Below are positions 58,910 to 64,000 of a stretch of DNA of 64,000 nucleotides, piece after piece; position 1 is the first letter of the stretch, and each line of letters begins with the position of its first letter. A program made the translations under genes and the position numbers. Source of the DNA: Pseudomonas pohangensis (lineage in GTDB: Bacteria; Pseudomonadota; Gammaproteobacteria; Pseudomonadales; Pseudomonadaceae); NCBI RefSeq assembly GCF_900105995.1, contig NZ_LT629785.1, positions 558,001-622,000 on the forward strand, read 5' to 3'. Below the pieces are notes generated by a model, which was not told where the DNA came from, made no database searches, and worked only from the letters and a program-made list of their open reading frames with translations.

Positions 58910-59606
58910 TCCGCCGCTGCAGGAAGGGCGTCTGCTGCAGCGCTACAAGCGCTTTCTGGCCGATATCGAAACAGCCGATGGCCAGCAGCTGACCATTCAT
59001 TGCCCCAATACCGGCTCGATGCTCAATTGCCTGAGCCCGGGTGCGCGGCTCTGGTTCAGCCGCTCGAATGACCCGAAACGCAAACTGCCGGGCACCTGGG
59101 AACTGGTGGAAACGCCGCAGGGGCGGCTGGCCTGCATCAATACCAATCGTGCCAATGGACTTGTCGAGGAAGCCCTGCGCGCCGGGGTGATCAGCGAGCT
59201 GAACGGCTTTACCGCGCTGCGTCGAGAAGTGCGCTTCGGTACGGAAAACAGCCGGGTGGATTTTGTCCTGGAGTTTGCCGCGGGGCCGGCCTATATCGAG
59301 GTCAAGAGTGTCACCCTGGGCTTCGCTGATTCGGCGGTCGCTGCTTTCCCCGATGCGCGCAGCGAGCGCGCCAGCAAGCATCTGCGTGAGTTGACCCGGC
59401 TGGCCGAGCAGGGTGTGCGGGCGCTGCAGCTGTATTGCGTGAATCTGTCCGGGGTCGAGGCGGTGCGCCCGGCAGCGGAAATCGATGCGCAGTATGCCAG
59501 CGCCCTGGCGCAGGCCCGCGAAGCCGGGGTAGAGGTGCTGGCCTATGCCTGCGAGCTGTCCACCAGTGCTATCCGCCTGGTCCGGCCGCTGCCGGTGCTG
59601 ACCTGA
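58899..59606 (+). CDS. sfsA: Sugar fermentation stimulation protein homolog SfsA
   Basis: A 235-residue SfsA family protein: N-terminal OB-like part ([18 protein letters not shown]) with the CPNTGSM motif (about 45-51), and a nuclease-like C-terminal domain with YIEVKSVTL and [12 protein letters not shown]. In E. coli it was linked to maltose metabolism and described as a DNA-binding protein; the nuclease-like fold suggests a nucleic-acid role, which is inference. Its ATG lies inside the end of the aminotransferase gene, so the two are coupled. Confidence 0.94.
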   Translation: MRFDPPLQEGRLLQRYKRFLADIETADGQQLTIHCPNTGSMLNCLSPGARLWFSRSNDPKRKLPGTWELVETPQGRLACINTNRANGLVEEALRAGVISELNGFTALRREVRFGTENSRVDFVLEFAAGPAYIEVKSVTLGFADSAVAAFPDARSERASKHLRELTRLAEQGVRALQLYCVNLSGVEAVRPAAEIDAQYASALAQAREAGVEVLAYACELSTSAIRLVRPLPVLT

Positions 59607-59702
59607 CGCGCCAGACGCGGAGCCGGTCGGCGTGTTCTGTACTGTCGAGGCACAAATCTGCCGTGCTAGGCTGCGTTCCTTCTATCTGACCGAGCTATCG
59701 CA

Positions 59703-60815
59703 ATGTCCAACCACCGCCTTCGCCATTTGTCACTGGCCGCCGGGCTTTGCCTGCTGGCGCCGTTGCTGCAGGCTGAATCCTGGCCCGCCGCTGACTGGGA
59801 GCGCGCTGCAACGCCTGCCAGCGCAGCACTCGAGGCCTTCGAGGCCTACAGTTTTCCTGCCCGTGATGACCTAAATCCGACCGGCGTGCGTACCGATGCG
59901 GTGGTGGTGATTCGCGATGGCCAGCTGATCTATGAACGCTATGCCGGGCCAACGACAGTAAGCACACCGCACCTGACCTGGTCGGTAAGCAAAAGCCTGA
60001 TCGGTGCGGTCATGGGCGTTGCCTACGGCGAAGGGCGCTTCAAGCTCAGTGACGCGGTGGCCGAACATTACCCGCCGTTTGCGGCACATCCGCAGACCAA
60101 GATGGGCCACCTGTTCAACTGGGCCTCCGGACTGGACTGGGAGGAAGGTTACGAGCTGGCGCCGCTGCGCTCCTCGGTGGTGGCGATGCTGTATACCCGT
60201 GGTCGTGATGACATGGGCGCCTTTACCGTCGCGCATAATCAGGAAGTGCCGCCGGGAACGCGCTTCCGCTATTCCAGCGGCGACAGCACGGTGATTGCGG
60301 CAACGCTGAAAAGCATGGTCGGTGAGAAGGCCTATGCCGACTATCCGTGGACCGCGCTGTTCGAGCCGCTGGGCATCACCTCCGCCGTCTGGGAAACCGA
60401 TGGCAGCGGCACCTTTGTCGGTTCCTCCTATGCCTACATGACCGCGCGTGATCTGGCGCGGGTCGGCTTGCTGATGCAGCGCGACGGGCGTTGGGGCGAC
60501 AGGCAGTTGCTGCCCAAGGCCTGGGTCGATTTCAGCCTGACGCCATTTGCCGATTTCAAGCCCGGCGGCCCTGGCGAGGAAGTCCCCGGTGGCCAGTGGT
60601 GGCTGAACCTGGCCTTCGAGGGCGCGCCCAAGCCGTGGCCGGATGTGCCGCCCACCGCCTTTGCCGCGCTGGGTCACTGGGGGCAGAGCCTGTACGTGCT
60701 GCCGGAACAGAAGCTGGTGATCGTGCGCTATGCCGATGACCGCGATCAGAGCTATCAGCACAACGAATTCCTCAAGCTGGCCCAGGCCGCTTTTGCCGGT
60801 GAGGTACAACCATGA
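59703..60815 (+). CDS. Secreted serine hydrolase (class C beta-lactamase-like fold)
   Basis: A 370-residue exported hydrolase of the beta-lactamase/transpeptidase-like superfamily. The signal peptide is at about 1-24 (ending LLQA). The SxxK motif is Ser94-Val-Ser-Lys97; the second motif is Tyr190-Ser-Ser (YSSGDS), and the third position is GHWGQ (324-328). This set is closer to esterases and 6-aminohexanoate-dimer hydrolase (NylB-like) than to AmpC. The true substrate is unknown, and resistance should not be assumed. Its stop overlaps the next gene (ATGA), so the two form an operon. Confidence 0.9.
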   Translation: MSNHRLRHLSLAAGLCLLAPLLQAESWPAADWERAATPASAALEAFEAYSFPARDDLNPTGVRTDAVVVIRDGQLIYERYAGPTTVSTPHLTWSVSKSLIGAVMGVAYGEGRFKLSDAVAEHYPPFAAHPQTKMGHLFNWASGLDWEEGYELAPLRSSVVAMLYTRGRDDMGAFTVAHNQEVPPGTRFRYSSGDSTVIAATLKSMVGEKAYADYPWTALFEPLGITSAVWETDGSGTFVGSSYAYMTARDLARVGLLMQRDGRWGDRQLLPKAWVDFSLTPFADFKPGGPGEEVPGGQWWLNLAFEGAPKPWPDVPPTAFAALGHWGQSLYVLPEQKLVIVRYADDRDQSYQHNEFLKLAQAAFAGEVQP

Positions 60816-61147
60816 TCAAGCGCCATCCGATTCTTGCCGTGCTGGTACTGGCCTTGCTGGTGCTGCTCGGGCTGGGCTGGCAGAACCGTGTCCATCTGGC
60901 TGCGTTCCCCGATATCATCAGCGCCTACACCGCCAAGGAGTACTGCTCCTGTCGCTATGTGATGGATAACCCGGCCGATTACTGCGTTAGCTATTCGAAG
61001 CAGTTCATTCCCCTGAGCGGTTTTTTCGATGACGTGCAGCACAAGCATGTCACCGCCAGCGGTCTGGGCCGCAGCAACACGGCTGCCTGGCTGGGGCCAA
61101 GGCTGGGTTGCCGGCTGCTGGACCAGGCGGATGCCTTGCCGCAATAG
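60812..61147 (+). CDS. Conserved hypothetical membrane-anchored or secreted protein
   Basis: A 111-residue protein with an N-terminal hydrophobic helix (about 6-23) that may be an anchor or an uncleaved signal. The body has three closely spaced cysteines (EYCSCRYVMDNPADYC) and a later one (LGCRLL), suggesting disulfides outside the cytoplasm. It overlaps the serine-hydrolase gene by four bases and probably works with it, for example in folding or localisation; this is inferred only from coupling. I do not recognise a named family. Confidence 0.8.
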   Translation: MIKRHPILAVLVLALLVLLGLGWQNRVHLAAFPDIISAYTAKEYCSCRYVMDNPADYCVSYSKQFIPLSGFFDDVQHKHVTASGLGRSNTAAWLGPRLGCRLLDQADALPQ

Positions 61148-61243
61148 CCTGCGGGTAAGCGGCAAGGGCGCGCGTTTGTCACTCACATTTGCGCCAGCTG
61201 CTTGCCGGGCGCTATTCCCGACATGGTTTTGAAGAAGTCATCT

Positions 61244-61819
61244 ATGCACAGAGTCTTTGCCTTTCTCCTTGCGCTGCTTGCCGTCCAGCCGGCCTGGGCC
61301 GACTGGCGGGTGGACGCCGAGTCTTCGCGGGTTTCCTTCATTGCCAGCAAAGATGCGCAGCAAACCGATGTCGGCCGCTTCTTCGGTCTGCTTGGCGATG
61401 TCGACCCGGCAGGCCATGTGCGCCTGCAGATAGAAATCGACTCGCTGCGCACCGGCTCGCTGCTGCAGGACCAGCGTCTGCGCAAGGAGCTGTTTGCAAG
61501 CCGCCGTTTTCCCTATGCCGAGGTGCATGCCCGGCTTGAGCTGCAGCCGATCAGCAAGCTGGCCCCCGGCGCGCAGATGGAGCTGAGCGTACCGGCAACC
61601 CTCACGCTGCTTGGCAAGGAAAAAGTGTTGAACACCGAGCTGCTGATCACCCGGCTGGATGACCACCGTTTTCAGGTCGTCACCCTCAGCCCGGTAGTGC
61701 TGGATGTGACGGACTTCGGTCTGGGTCCGGTAGTCGACAGCCTGCGCCGCAGCGTCGGGCTGCAGAGTGTCAGCCAGGCGGTGCCAGTCACTGCCGTGCT
61801 GATTCTTACCGAGCGCTGA
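61244..61819 (+). CDS. YceI family periplasmic lipid-binding protein
   Basis: A 191-residue secreted protein of the YceI group: lipocalin-like beta barrels that bind isoprenoid or other amphipathic lipids. The signal peptide is MHRVFAFLLALLAVQPAWA, then DWRVDAESSRVSFIASK, the usual start of the domain. I chose ATG 61244; ATG 61223 and an upstream start at 61202 would extend the signal peptide with polar residues. It ends TGATG with the next gene starting inside the stop, so it is coupled to the phospholipase D family gene. Confidence 0.9.
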   Translation: MHRVFAFLLALLAVQPAWADWRVDAESSRVSFIASKDAQQTDVGRFFGLLGDVDPAGHVRLQIEIDSLRTGSLLQDQRLRKELFASRRFPYAEVHARLELQPISKLAPGAQMELSVPATLTLLGKEKVLNTELLITRLDDHRFQVVTLSPVVLDVTDFGLGPVVDSLRRSVGLQSVSQAVPVTAVLILTER

Positions 61820-62970
61820 TGGCCGAGGTCTTTGCCTGGCGCAGCGGCAACCAGTTCGAGTTGCTGATTGACGGAGCGGTATTTTTTCCGCGCATGCTGC
61901 AGGCCATCGATCAGGCGCGCAGCTGTATCGACCTGGAACTGTATCTGGTCAGCAGCGGCGCCTGTGCCACGGCCCTGCTCGATCGGCTGGTAGCTGCGGC
62001 GGCACGGGGGGTGGCGGTACGCTGCCTGCTGGATGACTTCGGCTGCCAGGGCTTGAATCGTGCCGACCGGCAACGGCTGATCCGCGCGGGGGTCAGTCTG
62101 CGCTGGTACAACCCGCTGAGCTGGCGCCACGGCGTGCGCAACCTGTATCGCAATCATCGCAAACTGTTGCTGGTCGATGGCTGCCTGGGCTATGTCGGTG
62201 GTGCCGGTGCCACCGATGCCTTCTGGCGGCCCGGCCAGGCGCAGAGTGACTGGCACGAAGTCATGGTCGAGCAGCGCGGCCCGCTGCTGGCTGACTGGCA
62301 GGCGCTGTTCGATATCCAGTGGCAGGCCACCGATGCGGCGAAGGCCTGGCAGGCACCTGCGCCGGCCAGTTTGCAGCAATTGCCGGCGCTACCCCATATG
62401 GGCAACGGCTGGGGTCGGGTGGCTTATGCCAGTGCCCGCGAGCATCGCGACATCCTGCACTCGCTGCTGCACTCGTTGCAGGGCAGCCGGCAACGCATCT
62501 GGCTGGCCACACCGTATTTCCTGCCGACCTGGAAAGTCCGCCGCGCCCTGCGCAAGGCCGCCTCGCGCGGGCTGGATGTGCGCCTGCTGCTGACCAGCCG
62601 GCACACCGACAATCAGCCGGTGCGCTACGCCGGGCAACGTTTCTACCCGGCGCTGTTGCGTGCCGGCGTGCGCATCTTCGAGTTCCAGGCGCGCTTCAGC
62701 CATCTGAAGATGGTACTGGTGGATGACTGGGTCAGCCTCGGCTCGTGCAATTTCGATCACTGGAACCTGCACTTCAATCTGGACGCCAATCTGGAGGCAG
62801 TGGATGCGCCCTTGAGTCAGGCGGTCGAGGCCAGCTTCCTTGCCGACTTCGCCACCAGCGCGGAAACCACCCTGCAGCAGTGGCGGGCATTGCCCTGGTC
62901 CGAGCGTCTGCAACAGCGCCTCTGGGGCTGGCTGGATGGTCTGGTGATCCGCTTTCTCAGACGGCGCTGA
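61819..62970 (+). CDS. Phospholipase D superfamily protein (cardiolipin synthase-like, ClsB type)
   Basis: Predicted phosphatidyltransferase of 383 residues with two HKD motifs: His113-x-Lys115-x4-Asp120 (RNHRKLLLVDG) and His295-x-Lys297-x4-Asp302 (FSHLKMVLVDD), each followed by the usual Gly-rich or SxN segment. It has no N-terminal transmembrane helices, so it resembles ClsB/YbhO rather than ClsA. A basic C-terminal end (LVIRFLRRR) may bind membranes. It is translationally coupled to the YceI gene by the TGATG overlap. A role in making cardiolipin or a related phospholipid is likely but not proven. Confidence 0.9.
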   Translation: MAEVFAWRSGNQFELLIDGAVFFPRMLQAIDQARSCIDLELYLVSSGACATALLDRLVAAAARGVAVRCLLDDFGCQGLNRADRQRLIRAGVSLRWYNPLSWRHGVRNLYRNHRKLLLVDGCLGYVGGAGATDAFWRPGQAQSDWHEVMVEQRGPLLADWQALFDIQWQATDAAKAWQAPAPASLQQLPALPHMGNGWGRVAYASAREHRDILHSLLHSLQGSRQRIWLATPYFLPTWKVRRALRKAASRGLDVRLLLTSRHTDNQPVRYAGQRFYPALLRAGVRIFEFQARFSHLKMVLVDDWVSLGSCNFDHWNLHFNLDANLEAVDAPLSQAVEASFLADFATSAETTLQQWRALPWSERLQQRLWGWLDGLVIRFLRRR

Positions 62971-63008
62971 GGCTCGTTCCCCGGGCAGCGCTTTGTGCGT
63001 GGCCGGAC

Positions 63009-63887
63009 TCAGTGCGCAGCGGCGACCAGTGCCGCGCAGGCCTGGCCAGGGTCGCCAGTGCGTTCCCAGGCCTGGATCCAGTCCGGATAGTTGTGCACGA
63101 CCGGAATGTCATCGGGGTGAAAGTCCGGCTTCATATAGGCGAGAATCTGCTTGCTGAACGAGCCGAATACGCCGTTGCGGCCGTACATCCAGCCAAGATG
63201 GCTGAGCAGCAGGCGCTTGCGCTGCAGCCAGCCGAAGCCGTCGGCCTGCAGCAGCATGTCGGTGCTGCGATAGGTCTCGAAGGAGATGTCCAGGGTGGCG
63301 TAGATCATCGCTGCGCAGCGCTTGAAATAGCCCACCCGGGCCACGGTGGTCATGACGTTGAACACCACCGATTTGTGTTCCATCTCTTCAATGGCGTGCC
63401 AGGCGAACAGCGCCTTCATGCGCGGGTCGGCGCCCTGCATGACTGCCTTGCGGGCGAAGAAGCCTTCGGCGAGCAGGGCGGTGAAATGTTCGAAAGCCGC
63501 GGTCAGGGCCAGGTTGAATTCCGGCGAGAAATGCTTGAGCCAGAAGCTGTTGCGCTTCTTCTGCATGGCCAGCATTTTATCCACCGGCAAGCCCTGCTCT
63601 TTCAGCAGGTTGTTGAAACGGGTATGGGCGATGCCGTGCTGGGCTTCCTGGCGGGTGAAATCCCTGACGTGTTTGCTCAGGACAGGATCGCTGATGCGTT
63701 CGCGGTAATGTCGCACGCAGGTGATGAAATAACGCTCGCCATCGGGAAAATACAGCTGCATGGCGTCCATCATGCGGGTCTTGTAAGGATCGTTTTCCCA
63801 CCAGTAGCGCGGGATGCTGCTGTCCAGCTTGAAGTCGATGTTCTCGCGCGGCTGAACCCGGTCCGGGTTGCTGATTCGGTTGTGCAT
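63009..63887 (-). CDS. PF10118-type predicted metal-dependent hydrolase
   Basis: A 292-residue protein of the family annotated as predicted metal-dependent hydrolase (PF10118). It is probably a ferritin-like helical bundle with conserved acidic and histidine residues: ARHYRERI-like CVRHYRERI, FTRQEAQHGIAHTRFN (about 82-97), ALFAWHAIEEMEHKSVVF (about 183-200). The ExxH motifs fit a di-iron or other dinuclear site. I chose ATG 63887 (MHNRISNPDR) because GGAG lies six bases upstream; a GTG five codons earlier is possible. It converges on the phospholipase D family gene with 38 bp between stops. Confidence 0.88.
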   Translation of the reverse strand: MHNRISNPDRVQPRENIDFKLDSSIPRYWWENDPYKTRMMDAMQLYFPDGERYFITCVRHYRERISDPVLSKHVRDFTRQEAQHGIAHTRFNNLLKEQGLPVDKMLAMQKKRNSFWLKHFSPEFNLALTAAFEHFTALLAEGFFARKAVMQGADPRMKALFAWHAIEEMEHKSVVFNVMTTVARVGYFKRCAAMIYATLDISFETYRSTDMLLQADGFGWLQRKRLLLSHLGWMYGRNGVFGSFSKQILAYMKPDFHPDDIPVVHNYPDWIQAWERTGDPGQACAALVAAAH

Positions 63888-63943
63888 GATCTGCTCCATC
63901 ACTATCGCTGTGGCGTTGTCAGTCTGGCTGAGGCGGGCGCGGC

Positions 63944-64000
63944 TCAGGGCGCCTTGCGCCAGACCCTGGCATAGACCTTCGGATCCAGCAGTTTCCTGAA
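63944..64000 (-). CDS. C-terminal end of an unidentified gene, cut by the window edge
   Basis: A minus-strand frame open to the window end gives 18 residues (FRKLLDPKVYARVWRKAP) before a TGA stop at 63944-63946. The codon use is normal for this genome and the position, 56 bp upstream of the PF10118 gene in the same direction, suits an operon partner. Too little is present to name the product; a short-chain dehydrogenase is a common neighbour, but this is only a guess. Confidence 0.5.
   Translation of the reverse strand, partial: FRKLLDPKVYARVWRKAP

Noticed and set aside
59703..60815. Interpretation of the serine hydrolase as an AmpC resistance beta-lactamase
   Set aside because: It has SxxK but a YSS second motif and GHWGQ in place of the AmpC YxN and KTG; substrate unknown.

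Overview
The window is a GC-rich gammaproteobacterial chromosome segment, almost certainly from Pseudomonas in the broad sense. Two gene blocks support this. One is dnaK-dnaJ-dapB-carAB-greA-yhbY-rlmE-ftsH-folP-glmM-tpiA-secG-tRNA(Leu)-rimP-nusA-infB-rbfA-truB-rpsO-pnp. The other is dksA-gluQ-cbrX-cbrA-cbrB-crcZ-pcnB-folK-panB-panC-pgi-acs. Both are typical of Pseudomonadaceae, and the CbrAB/CrcZ carbon-control locus is close to diagnostic.

Layout. Positions 1-23,993 hold the plus-strand information-processing and housekeeping block: chaperones, lysine and pyrimidine/arginine biosynthesis, transcript cleavage, rRNA methylation, membrane proteolysis, folate and cell-wall precursors, then the nusA-infB translation operon and the RNA-decay gene pnp. 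Only yhbY is on the minus strand. Positions 24,039-30,242 hold a TetR regulator divergent from a four-gene fatty acyl operon (two-domain FabG-type reductase, MaoC hydratase, thiolase, acyl-CoA dehydrogenase), with a 19-bp palindromic operator candidate between them. Positions 30,243-31,307 form a small AT-richer island with a doubtful small gene and a lipoprotein. Next come a LysR regulator, a membrane diguanylate cyclase, two DUF2845 proteins in tandem, a large DUF748 envelope protein, an RlmI-like methyltransferase, a polytopic DUF2339 protein and an acetyl-CoA acetyltransferase. Positions 42,310-55,395 hold the minus-strand block acs, pgi, panCB, folK, pcnB, crcZ, cbrBAX. Positions 55,510-57,537 hold gluQ and dksA, separated by a ~536-bp palindromic repeat element. 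Positions 57,728-64,000 hold an aminotransferase, sfsA, a serine hydrolase operon, a YceI protein, a phospholipase D family protein, a PF10118 hydrolase and the end of one more gene.

How it works together. CbrA (transporter-like sensor kinase) and CbrB (sigma-54 activator) should drive the sRNA CrcZ from a well-preserved sigma-54 promoter with upstream TGTTAC/GTAACA sites. CrcZ carries several AAnAAnAA motifs that would titrate Hfq/Crc and relieve catabolite repression.

The most unusual points are: (i) the leader of rimP-nusA-infB, where a strong promoter and terminators flank what looks like the remains of a tRNA-fMet gene, followed by a further intrinsic terminator just before rimP; (ii) the long palindromic element between dksA and gluQ; (iii) a terminator in the carA leader with almost no room for a promoter after it; (iv) no panD between panC and pgi; and (v) a small gene whose strong Shine-Dalgarno faces an AUC codon. 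I saw no CRISPR array, prophage, transposase gene or recognisable defence system.
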